From Christensenella sp. UBA1224 (lineage in GTDB: Bacteria > Bacillota > Clostridia > Christensenellales > Aristaeellaceae), in contig DBXA01000095.1 in assembly GCA_002309235.1 (NCBI GenBank), forward strand, positions 1 through 18,254: a stretch of DNA of 18,254 nt, given 5' to 3'. Position numbers and translations under genes: made by a program. Below the pieces are notes generated by a model. The model worked only from the letters and a program-made list of their open reading frames with translations. It searched no databases and had not been told where the DNA came from. Positions 6,625-13,324 of the stretch are shown here, in pieces. Numbering within the stretch: the stretch's first letter is position 1; every line of letters begins with the position of its first letter.

Positions 6625-6710
6625 ATTATATGAGAATACGGATATTTTCACGCGTGTCATACGTCTGAAAGATATATGGGTACGGACAAAGACTTCGGAA
6701 GGAGACAGAA

Positions 6711-7361
6711 ATGACAGCTGTCAGGTATTCAAGATCACACGAAAAAGAAGAAAAGCTGCTGCTGGGAAAGGGGATACGGCGCACATGGGCGGCATTCCTG
6801 CTGTGCTGGGTGCCGGTGATAGGGCTCCTCCTGTCCGTGAGCGGATACCTCCGCGTGATGGTGAGGCTGACCCGCAAATACAGGAGGAAGAGGGCGGGGG
6901 CCCTCACGGCCTCTTTTCTCGTGATGCTGCTGTGCACATCGGTATTGCTGGGAGAAGCCTGGGCATACAGCCGGGATCCGGATATCGTGAACCGCGGCCT
7001 CCGCAAGGCGTGGACTTATGTCGTGGGCGAGGAGAACGCATCCAGGTTTTTCGGAGAACAGGAAAACGCGGACGACGGCGCGGAAGATCCTGACCAAGGG
7101 GATCAGAAGACCGGGGATGCGGCATCGGAGGAATTTGATTGGGATACCTTCTGGAACAGCGATACATCGGAATGGACGGATGAGGATTGGGCTGCCGCCT
7201 TCGGCGGAGAGGAATGGATGGATTGGGAGGATGAGGATGGAGACGGCTTTATCCCCTTTGAAGATGGGTCGGAGGACGCGTTCGCAAACGGTTCCCCCGA
7301 GGAGGAGAGCAGGAGCCTGAACGTCGGCAAGGGGAGCAGCATCGTACTGCCCACGGAGTGA
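6711..7361 (+). CDS. Small membrane protein with acidic Trp-rich tail and EF-hand-like loop
   Basis: A 216-aa protein of unknown function. Two hydrophobic segments (about 27-50 and 64-84) are separated by a basic stretch (LTRKYRRKRAG). This arrangement faintly recalls DUF4190-type membrane domains (CWVPVIGLLLSVSGYL). Residues 106-200 are highly acidic with regularly placed tryptophans (DWDTFWNSD, SEWTDEDWAAAFGGEEW). Within them DEDGDGFIPFED (174-185) fits the EF-hand loop pattern DxDxDGxIxxxD, though position 12 is Asp rather than Glu, position 9 is Pro, and no clear flanking helix pair is visible. Start ATG 6711 follows GGAAGGAG. It has its own promoter and is not in an obvious operon. A calcium-responsive or charge-based extracytoplasmic role is possible, but the side on which the tail lies is unclear. 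Confidence 0.75.
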   Translation: MTAVRYSRSHEKEEKLLLGKGIRRTWAAFLLCWVPVIGLLLSVSGYLRVMVRLTRKYRRKRAGALTASFLVMLLCTSVLLGEAWAYSRDPDIVNRGLRKAWTYVVGEENASRFFGEQENADDGAEDPDQGDQKTGDAASEEFDWDTFWNSDTSEWTDEDWAAAFGGEEWMDWEDEDGDGFIPFEDGSEDAFANGSPEEESRSLNVGKGSSIVLPTE

Positions 7362-7386
7362 CGGCAGGTCCATCGATCTGAAACAG

Positions 7387-7434
7387 CCGCGGGGCGCTTG
7401 TGCAGTGAAAGACTGCGGGCGCCCCGCGGTTTCT
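7387..7434. terminator. Large two-tier terminator hairpin between convergent genes
   Basis: CCGCGGGGCGC (7387-7397) pairs perfectly with GCGCCCCGCGG (7419-7429), followed by TTTCT. The loop holds a second hairpin, GCAGT-gaaag-ACTGC (7402-7416). It lies between the membrane protein gene and dnaB, which converge on it, so it probably terminates both. The T-tracts are short on both sides. Confidence 0.75.
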
Positions 7435-7458
7435 ATGTATGAAGGGTATGAGGGAGGA

Positions 7459-8826
7459 TCAGGGGGCGGGAGGCTCCGGCGGGATGCCGCCGGCGGGGTT
7501 GAGATCGACAAACCAGGTATAATCGGCCTGCCAGCCCAGCTTGACCGTGCCGAGGGAACCGTTCCTTTGCTTGGAGATGATGATCTCCGCTATGTTCTTC
7601 TCTTCTGTCTCCCTGTCGTAATAATCCTCCCTGTGGATGAACATGACGACATCGGCATCCTGCTCGATGGCGCCGGAATCGCGGATATCGTTGAGCATGG
7701 GCCTGTGGTCCGTGCGGCCGGCGGGGGCGCGGGAGAGCTGTGACAGGGCAACGATGGGCACGTTCAGCTCCTGCGCGAGAGTTTTCAGGGAACGGGAAAT
7801 GGAGGAGATCTCCTCCTGCCTGCTGCCGAAGCGGCCGGTGCCTGACATGAGCTGCATGTAGTCCAGCATCACAAGGTCAAGCCCGCTCTCCATCTGGAGC
7901 CTTCGCAGCTTCGAACGCATTTCGGGCACCGTGATGCCGCTTGTCGCATCTATGTATATCTTGGCTTCGCCGATCTGCGCCATCGCGCCGCCCAGGCGCA
8001 GCCATTCCTTGCTCTCGAGTACGCCCCGGCGGACATTCTGCATGTTCACGCGGGCCTCTGTGCACATCATCCTGAGGGCGAGCTGCTCCGAAGGCATCTC
8101 GAGGGAGAATATCGCGCATCTCTTGCCCGCCCGTATGGCAGCGTTCTCGACGATATTGAGCCCGAAGGCCGTTTTGCCCATAGAAGGGCGTGCGGCGATA
8201 AGGATCAGCTCTCCGCCGTGCATGCCTGTGAGGAGATTGTCGAGCTCGCTGTAGCCGGTGGGAACGCCTGCGATCTGCCCTTTGTTGATGGCCAACTGCT
8301 CTATCGTCCCGTAGGTTTTGAGGAGTATGGGCTGTATGGGCTCGAGCATCTCGCCGCCCTTGCGCATGGAGATATCGTAGATCAGCTTTTCACTGGCAGC
8401 CAGGATCTCCGGCATCTCCTGCTCGGCGGCATAGCTCATGGCGCTGATCTGGTCGGAAGCGCTGATGAGCCTGCGCAGTATGGATTTTTCGTCTACGATG
8501 CGGATATAGGCCCTGGCGTTCGCGGCGGAGGGCACGAAGCGGGAGAGCTCTATCAGATAGGCGAAGCCGCCCACACCCTCGAGCTTTCCGCGGCGCGTGA
8601 GCTCGCTTTCGAGGGTGACGAGATCTACCGGGCGGGATTTGGCGCAAAGATCCGCCATTGCCGCGAAGATCTCCCGGTGGGCAGGATCATAGAAATCCTC
8701 CTCGGAGAGAGTCTCTATGGCGAGCAGGGCCGCGTTGCGCTCGATGATCATGCTGCCAAGTATGCTTTTTTCCGCATCCAGGTGATGCGGGGGTATCCTC
8801 GGTATCTGCGATTCCAATCCGGTCAT
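7459..8826 (-). CDS. dnaB: Replicative DNA helicase DnaB
   Basis: A 455-aa DnaB-family hexameric helicase (called DnaC in Bacillus). The N-terminal collar domain covers about 1-110 (PPHHLDAEKSILGSMI). The linker is about 155-180. The RecA-like domain carries Walker A ARPSMGKT (212-219), Walker B LVMLDYMQL (318-326) and the late KQRNG motif (419-423). It unwinds DNA ahead of the replisome and is loaded with the help of loader and DnaD proteins, candidates for which are encoded at 2196-4642. The gene is last in a minus-strand operon after rplI (24-bp gap), the usual order in Bacillota. The ATG at 8826 has AAGGCGG upstream. The C-terminus ends in a Pro-rich tail (GGIPPEPPAP). No missing catalytic residue is apparent. 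Confidence 0.96.
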   Translation of the reverse strand: MTGLESQIPRIPPHHLDAEKSILGSMIIERNAALLAIETLSEEDFYDPAHREIFAAMADLCAKSRPVDLVTLESELTRRGKLEGVGGFAYLIELSRFVPSAANARAYIRIVDEKSILRRLISASDQISAMSYAAEQEMPEILAASEKLIYDISMRKGGEMLEPIQPILLKTYGTIEQLAINKGQIAGVPTGYSELDNLLTGMHGGELILIAARPSMGKTAFGLNIVENAAIRAGKRCAIFSLEMPSEQLALRMMCTEARVNMQNVRRGVLESKEWLRLGGAMAQIGEAKIYIDATSGITVPEMRSKLRRLQMESGLDLVMLDYMQLMSGTGRFGSRQEEISSISRSLKTLAQELNVPIVALSQLSRAPAGRTDHRPMLNDIRDSGAIEQDADVVMFIHREDYYDRETEEKNIAEIIISKQRNGSLGTVKLGWQADYTWFVDLNPAGGIPPEPPAP

Positions 8827-8850
8827 ACCGCCTTTCCAGGGTGCTCTAAC

Positions 8851-9303
8851 TTACTTGCCTGAAATGACCACGTTAAGGAGTATGCGGGTGTTGACGCCTG
8901 CGGAGAGCTTGAGAGTGACCATGCTCTGGCCTGCCGTCTTGATGGCGCCTTCGGTCTCTATCTTGCGCTTATCGATCTTGTAGCCGTGCTGCTCCTTGAT
9001 GGCCTGGGCGATCTGCTCATTGGTGATGGCGCCGTAAAGCTTTCCGCCTTCGCCGCCGCGCACGTTGATGATGACGACCTTGCCCTTGAGCTCCCGGGCT
9101 TTCTGCTCCGCCTCGGCCTTCTTTACGTCTTCTCTGTGGCGCTGGGCGCTCTTTGCGGTCTCAATGGAATTGATCGCTTCGGCGGTAGCCTCGCTTGCGA
9201 GCTTGCGGGGCAGGAGGAAGTTGCGGGCATAGCCGTCGCTGACTTCCAGTATCTGCCCTTTTTTGCCGCTTCCGCGGACATCCTGAAGAAGAATGACTTT
9301 CAT
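8851..9303 (-). CDS. rplI: 50S ribosomal protein L9
   Basis: A 150-aa protein of typical L9 length. The N-terminal 23S-binding domain is MKVILLQDVRGSGKKGQI followed by VSDGYARNFLLPR. A long Lys/Glu/Ala-rich helix (about 40-75) joins it to the C-terminal domain containing GGKLYGAITNEQIA. L9 spans the 50S near the L1 stalk and helps maintain frame and ribosome spacing. The ATG at 9303 lies one base after the stop of the upstream membrane protein gene, with GGGGAGG inside that gene's end, so the two are translationally coupled. dnaB follows after 24 bp. Confidence 0.97.
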   Translation of the reverse strand: MKVILLQDVRGSGKKGQILEVSDGYARNFLLPRKLASEATAEAINSIETAKSAQRHREDVKKAEAEQKARELKGKVVIINVRGGEGGKLYGAITNEQIAQAIKEQHGYKIDKRKIETEGAIKTAGQSMVTLKLSAGVNTRILLNVVISGK

Positions 9304-9304
9304 G

Positions 9305-10360
9305 CTATTGATCCTCCCCGTCGTTGTTATCGTTGTTTGTTCTTTTTCGTATAAATTCGGTCAGGAGCCCCTTGGAGCCGATATACAGGGATACGGCTCC
9401 TATGATATGCATGGCAAACTCCGCGAATAAGAGAAGGAGCACCGTGAGCACCATGCGCCTCGTACGGGAGGAGCCGCTCTTTTTAAGCAAACGGTTGACG
9501 GCGCCGACAGCCTGCACATCAAGGAGTATCAGGAACAGCTGCCTGACTGCGAGGTAGGCCGCGTATCCGGAATCCAAGCCGCTCCGGTACATGATGTTGG
9601 CGGCCAGCATGCAGGCGGGCAGGCCTATGGCGGCGTTGTGCGGCATGCGCCATTCCGATACGGGGATCCTGCCTTCGCCCCTCAGATCGCCCCTGCGGGC
9701 GAAGATCCAATAGGGAAGGGCGCATTCCAATATGCCGGTATAGATGCCGGAGGACAGTATGTTTGCCGGCAGCGCCGCTTTGAGCCCTTCCGAGAGTATG
9801 GAGCAGTACATATCGATCACAAGTGGCCGTTCGGCATTCGTAAGGTAGCCTTTGGTAAAATCCAGAGCTCCCGCGGCTGTTGAGAACAATCCTCTTTGCC
9901 CGAACTGGATCATCAGCTGATCTGAAACGGGGGAGGGGAATGCCTTCATGAACCGCGCCAGCTGGTCCATCAGCGCGTCTACAAGGTTTACCCCGATGGA
10001 TAACCACAAGACCGCGAGCGCCAGGATGAGCATGACCGTCTGGCAGAGTACGGATGCCGCCATGCACTTAAGGTACCCTTTTCTGCCGCTGATCAGCGAG
10101 AGCGTGACGGCGGGCGGTATGACGAAAGCCACCATAGCGGCGCAGCACGCCGGTATGCCGAAAAGAAAGCCCGTCACGGCAAGGGTGCCCAGGCCGTACA
10201 GGAGCGCAGGCGCGGGCCCTGCCCACGTGTACAGGAGTACGATGATGATGGGCACGGCCAGTATGATGAGGGATAAGGGGAGCGCAGCCGGCGAGATGAA
10301 CGCCAGCACAAGGGCTGCGGCGCAAGCGCCTATAAGACTGCGTACGGATAATTCGTGCAC
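9305..10360 (-). CDS. YybS-like DUF2232 polytopic membrane protein
   Basis: A 351-aa very hydrophobic protein with about eight membrane segments, including ACAAALVLAFISPAALPLSL, then LIILAVPIIIVLLYT and several further stretches. The C-terminus is charged (RKRTNNDNNDGEDQ). It resembles DUF2232/YybS proteins, and the position directly before rplI and dnaB supports this. YybS function is not established. In Bacillus the c-di-AMP phosphodiesterase gene gdpP (yybT) usually lies between yybS and rplI, but here the gap to rplI is one base, so gdpP is absent from this locus. The start is GTG 10360 with GGAGG 6 bases upstream, on the basis of frame and ribosome binding site. It heads the operon and is driven by a promoter at about 10406-10434. 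Confidence 0.75.
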   Translation of the reverse strand: MHELSVRSLIGACAAALVLAFISPAALPLSLIILAVPIIIVLLYTWAGPAPALLYGLGTLAVTGFLFGIPACCAAMVAFVIPPAVTLSLISGRKGYLKCMAASVLCQTVMLILALAVLWLSIGVNLVDALMDQLARFMKAFPSPVSDQLMIQFGQRGLFSTAAGALDFTKGYLTNAERPLVIDMYCSILSEGLKAALPANILSSGIYTGILECALPYWIFARRGDLRGEGRIPVSEWRMPHNAAIGLPACMLAANIMYRSGLDSGYAAYLAVRQLFLILLDVQAVGAVNRLLKKSGSSRTRRMVLTVLLLLFAEFAMHIIGAVSLYIGSKGLLTEFIRKRTNNDNNDGEDQ

Positions 10361-10405
10361 GTGTTTCCTCCATTTTCCGGGAACCGATATTTTTTCTATT
10401 ATACT

Positions 10406-10434
10406 ATTATATTATAATAGCATTTCGGAAGCAA
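10406..10434 (-). promoter_or_regulatory. Promoter of the yybS-rplI-dnaB operon
   Basis: On the minus strand TTGCTT (10434-10429) and TATAAT (10411-10406) are 17 bp apart. Two further TATAAT boxes (10416-10411 and 10403-10398) lie in the same AT-rich tract, so several start points are possible. The leader to GTG 10360 is about 40 nt. Confidence 0.7.
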
Positions 10435-10513
10435 ATTGTGAAGAGGATCGGAAATCAGGAAGAAAGAAATAAGGTAAAATGATCCGTTTTATGCGGTGTT
10501 TCCAAATACGGGC

Positions 10514-10542
10514 TGGTTTTCATGCGGATAATCAAGTATAAT
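10514..10542 (+). promoter_or_regulatory. Probable promoter of the flippase-like gene
   Basis: A consensus TATAAT lies at 10537-10542, but the region 17 bp upstream (TGGTTT, 10514-10519) is a poor -35 box. The leader would be very short (about 15-30 nt). This suggests a weak or activated promoter. Confidence 0.4.
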
Positions 10543-10564
10543 AGATGGCAGATCAAAAGAAAAA

Positions 10565-11620
10565 ATGAGAGTGTTTATGCTGAAATTCCTCAAACGATAT
10601 GCCGGCGTCATCATACTTCTCATAACTCTTGTGTGCATGCTGATTGCGGCAGGCAGTGTGACGAGCCTTGAGAAGACGTGGAAGACCATCATAACGATGG
10701 ACAGGCGGTATACCTTTGCCGCCTTTGCCTGCTGGCTCGTATTCATACTCTCCCGCGCCTATACGATGCGGTCGTATCTCGCGGGGCAGGGCTGCCAGGT
10801 GAAAATGTCCTCATCTGTCAGGGCAAGCATTATAGGGCTGTTTTATTCGGGGATCACGCCGGCTGCCTCCGGCGGGCAGCCTATGCAGATGTACCAGCTT
10901 TACAAGGCGGGCGTGCCCATAAGCCTTTCGGGCAGCGGCGTGTGTGTAAAATTCGTGGGCTACCAGGGCATGCTCTTCCTCTTTTCGGCAGTGTTCTTAT
11001 TCGCGCAGAGGCAGTTTGTGCGGGGAGCGGCCGGCTCCTCCATGTGGCTGGTGCGTCTTGGCTTTGTGATCAATATCGCGGTGCTGGCGGCTGTCACGAT
11101 GCTCCTTATCAACCGGAAGATCGTCTACCGGATCATGAGGGGCATACTGACATTGGGCACAAAGACCCATATCATCAAGGCCAGGGAGGAAATGGAAAAA
11201 AAGATATCCGAAAGCCTCGAAAACTACCTGAAAAGCTTTGAGACCCTGCGCGGAAGGCCGGGGTTCCTGCTGCGCATGCTTCTCCTTTCGGGCGTTCAGG
11301 TGCTTTCATACTCCTTTATCATGTACTTTATCTACAGAGCGTTCCGGCTGGAAGGGGCCGATATCCTGCAGCTCGTAGGGCTGCAGCTGATACTGTACCA
11401 GACGGTATCGTTTGTGCCGCTGCCGGGTGGCTCCGGCGCACAGGAGGGCCTTTTCGTGCTGCTCATGCGCTCCATCGTGCCGCAGGATTCCATCATGGGC
11501 ATGCTGCTGGCATGGCGCTTCTTTACCTTCTATCTGACGATGCTCGTCGGAGCGTTTACCGTCGTGACGGGGGGCATCGCTTCGGTCACGTTGGGAGCCC
11601 GTGAGAGGGATTCGATATAG
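10565..11620 (+). CDS. Flippase-like / lysylphosphatidylglycerol synthase TM-domain family membrane protein
   Basis: A 351-aa polytopic protein of the UPF0104/MprF N-terminal-domain superfamily. Family signatures are TPAASGGQPMQMYQLYKAG (98-116) and PLPGGSGAQEG (285-295). Hydrophobic segments include about 12-30, 50-64, 132-147, 163-182, 236-258 and 320-340. Members of this superfamily move or flip lipid-linked molecules; the MprF N-terminal domain flips aminoacyl-phosphatidylglycerol. No aminoacyl-transferase domain is attached here, so the substrate is unknown. ATG 10565 has no good ribosome binding site. ATG 10577 with GAGAG upstream is a plausible alternative, shortening the protein by four residues. 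uxaC follows after 39 bp, possibly in the same transcript, although no functional link is obvious. Confidence 0.85.
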   Translation: MRVFMLKFLKRYAGVIILLITLVCMLIAAGSVTSLEKTWKTIITMDRRYTFAAFACWLVFILSRAYTMRSYLAGQGCQVKMSSSVRASIIGLFYSGITPAASGGQPMQMYQLYKAGVPISLSGSGVCVKFVGYQGMLFLFSAVFLFAQRQFVRGAAGSSMWLVRLGFVINIAVLAAVTMLLINRKIVYRIMRGILTLGTKTHIIKAREEMEKKISESLENYLKSFETLRGRPGFLLRMLLLSGVQVLSYSFIMYFIYRAFRLEGADILQLVGLQLILYQTVSFVPLPGGSGAQEGLFVLLMRSIVPQDSIMGMLLAWRFFTFYLTMLVGAFTVVTGGIASVTLGARERDSI

Positions 11621-11659
11621 CTTTTACCGGTGAAAAGAAATAAAGGGGGAGGTTTTTGC

Positions 11660-13063
11660 ATGCGGAGCTTTATGGATGGGGATTATCTTCTGGGAGGGCC
11701 TTCGGCGCACAAGCTCTTCTATGACTATGCGCAGGGGATGCCCATCTTCGATTACCATTGCCATCTGCCTGTAAAGGAGATACTGGAGGACAGGCACTAT
11801 TCCTCCATCACAGATCTGTGGCTGGGCGGGGATCATTACAAATGGCGCGCAATGAGGGCGGCCGGTATCGATGAAAAGTACATCACCGGCGATGGCGATC
11901 CGCGGGAAAAATTCCGTATGTGGGCGCGGGTGACGGAGAAGCTGATCGGAAACGCGCTGTACCATTGGTGCCATCTGGAGCTCAGCCGCTATTTCGGCAT
12001 TGATGAACCCCTGTGCGAGGAATCCGCGGACAGGATCTATGACAAATGCGGGGAAATGCTGGCCAAAGAGGAGTTTGGCGCGAGGGAGCTGCTGCGCAGG
12101 ATGAACGTCAAGGCGCTCTGTACGACGGATGACCCTGCGGATGACCTTGCCATGCATGCGAAGCTGCGGGAAATGGATATCGGCTTTAAGGTGCTGCCGA
12201 CCTTCCGCCCGGATAAGGCCATGTGGCCCGATAAGCCCGGCTACGCCGAGTACATCGGGAAGCTGGGCGAGGCGAACGGCATCAGCATCCGTTCGATAGA
12301 CGACCTTACAAAGGCGCTCGGCACCGCGATGGACAGGTTCCAGGCAGCGGGCTGCATATTGAGCGACCACGGAATGAGCGTGCTCGCCTATACGCGCGAG
12401 CAGTCCAGAGCGGAGGAGATATTTGGCCGGGCTCTGGCAGGCGAGCAGGTCTCAGAGGAGGAAGCGGGCATTTTCGCGAGCCGCATATTCGATTACATTA
12501 CGGCAGAGTACGTAAAGCGCGGCTGGGCGATGCAATTGCACCTGGGCGTGATCCGCAACAACAACCCCAAGCTCTGGGAGATGATCGGACCGGACTGCGG
12601 AGCGGATTCCATAGGCCCCGTTTCGGACCCTGTGAAGCTCTCCCTGTTCTTCTCTACGCTTGAGAAGGAGAACAGGCTGCCGCGCACGGTGCTCTACTGC
12701 CTGAACCCGGCGGACAACCCTGTGCTCGCAGGCATGGCGGGCAATTTCGGGGGCGGCAGCATCCCGGGCCGCGTGCAGTTCGGCGCGGCATGGTGGTTCA
12801 ACGATACGCTGGAGGGCATACGGCGTCAGCTGGACGAATGCATCAACGCCGGCCTCATCGGCTATTTCACGGGCATGCTCACGGACAGCCGTTCCTTCTC
12901 GGCGTTCACAAGGCATGAATACTTCCGCCGCATTCTCTGCTCCAGGCTGGGAGAGGCCATCGACAGGGGAGAATACCCGGCGGAGAAGATCGATACCATA
13001 GGCAGGATGGTGCAGGATATCTGCTTCAACAATGCTGCCAGGTTCTTTGGCCTTTCGGAATGA
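11660..13063 (+). CDS. uxaC: Glucuronate (uronate) isomerase UxaC
   Basis: A 467-aa protein, the usual UxaC length. It interconverts D-glucuronate and D-fructuronate (and galacturonate and tagaturonate), the first step of hexuronate breakdown. Motifs are DYHCHLPVKEI (31-41, metal-ligand histidines H33 and H35), MQLHLGVIRNNN (291-302), GAAWWFND (375-382) and LTDSRSF with RHEYFRR (407-424). The ATG at 11660 has GGGGGAGG 7 bases upstream; the in-frame ATG at 11630 lacks a site. No uxaB, uxuA, kdgK or transporter gene lies next to it, so the rest of the pathway must be elsewhere. A strong terminator follows. It may be cotranscribed with the flippase-like gene, because I see no clear promoter in the 39-bp gap. 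Confidence 0.95.
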   Translation: MRSFMDGDYLLGGPSAHKLFYDYAQGMPIFDYHCHLPVKEILEDRHYSSITDLWLGGDHYKWRAMRAAGIDEKYITGDGDPREKFRMWARVTEKLIGNALYHWCHLELSRYFGIDEPLCEESADRIYDKCGEMLAKEEFGARELLRRMNVKALCTTDDPADDLAMHAKLREMDIGFKVLPTFRPDKAMWPDKPGYAEYIGKLGEANGISIRSIDDLTKALGTAMDRFQAAGCILSDHGMSVLAYTREQSRAEEIFGRALAGEQVSEEEAGIFASRIFDYITAEYVKRGWAMQLHLGVIRNNNPKLWEMIGPDCGADSIGPVSDPVKLSLFFSTLEKENRLPRTVLYCLNPADNPVLAGMAGNFGGGSIPGRVQFGAAWWFNDTLEGIRRQLDECINAGLIGYFTGMLTDSRSFSAFTRHEYFRRILCSRLGEAIDRGEYPAEKIDTIGRMVQDICFNNAARFFGLSE

Positions 13064-13073
13064 TTTTTTTCGG

Positions 13074-13105
13074 AAACGGGCAGTGCACAGTGCACTGCCC
13101 GTTTT
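13074..13105 (+). terminator. Terminator after uxaC
   Basis: AAACGGGCAGTGCAC (13074-13088) is exactly reverse-complemented at 13090-13104, one base apart. This makes a near-perfect palindrome with a TTTT end and an A-tract start. It ends the uxaC transcript and insulates the SRP RNA promoter that starts 20 bp downstream. Confidence 0.88.
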
Positions 13106-13123
13106 AAATCTACATAAATTTCG

Positions 13124-13152
13124 TTGCTTTATCCTTCCATCTATGATATACT
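13124..13152 (+). promoter_or_regulatory. Promoter of the SRP RNA gene (and perhaps glyA)
   Basis: TTGCTT (13124-13129) and TATACT (13147-13152) are 17 bp apart, with TG at 13144-13145 giving an extended -10. Transcription would start at about 13159, right at the 5' side of the SRP RNA end stem. Confidence 0.8.
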
Positions 13153-13159
13153 TCCATTT

Positions 13160-13295
13160 GTCTCACGGACAATGACGGTTTGGAACCCGTGCGGCACTGC
13201 GGCGTGAACCATGTCAGGGTCGAAAGGCAGCAGCATTAAACGTTTGCGATGCGCGCCGCGGGTATGCCGGCCCGAGTCCGTGGGGCTTTCTTTTT
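13160..13295 (+). ncRNA. ffs: Small bacterial signal recognition particle RNA (4.5S-type)
   Basis: The diagnostic SRP helix-8 motif is present: GTCAGG (13213-13218), a short GTC stem, a GAAA tetraloop, GGC, then AGCAGC (13229-13234). It is preceded by GTGAACC as in Gram-positive SRP RNAs. The ends pair, with CACGGAC (13164-13170) matching GTCCGTG (13276-13282), and a T-rich tract (13287-13296) follows a GCCC/GGGC stem, which fits intrinsic termination. The RNA is about 130 nt, so it lacks the Alu domain of the 270-nt Bacillus form. It scaffolds Ffh for cotranslational targeting of membrane proteins. The 5' end is set from the promoter and may be off by a few bases. Confidence 0.88.
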
Positions 13296-13324
13296 ATCAG
13301 GATGCTTACTTAGGGGGTGCTCTT

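Noticed and set aside
13160..13300. A glycine or other riboswitch upstream of glyA
   Set aside because: The GTCAGG/GAAA/AGCAGC motif identifies SRP RNA, and no glycine-aptamer features are seen.
13211..13324. An N-terminal extension of GlyA starting at 13211
   Set aside because: That stretch is the SRP RNA, and the GlyA start at 13325 has the ribosome binding site and the usual family length.
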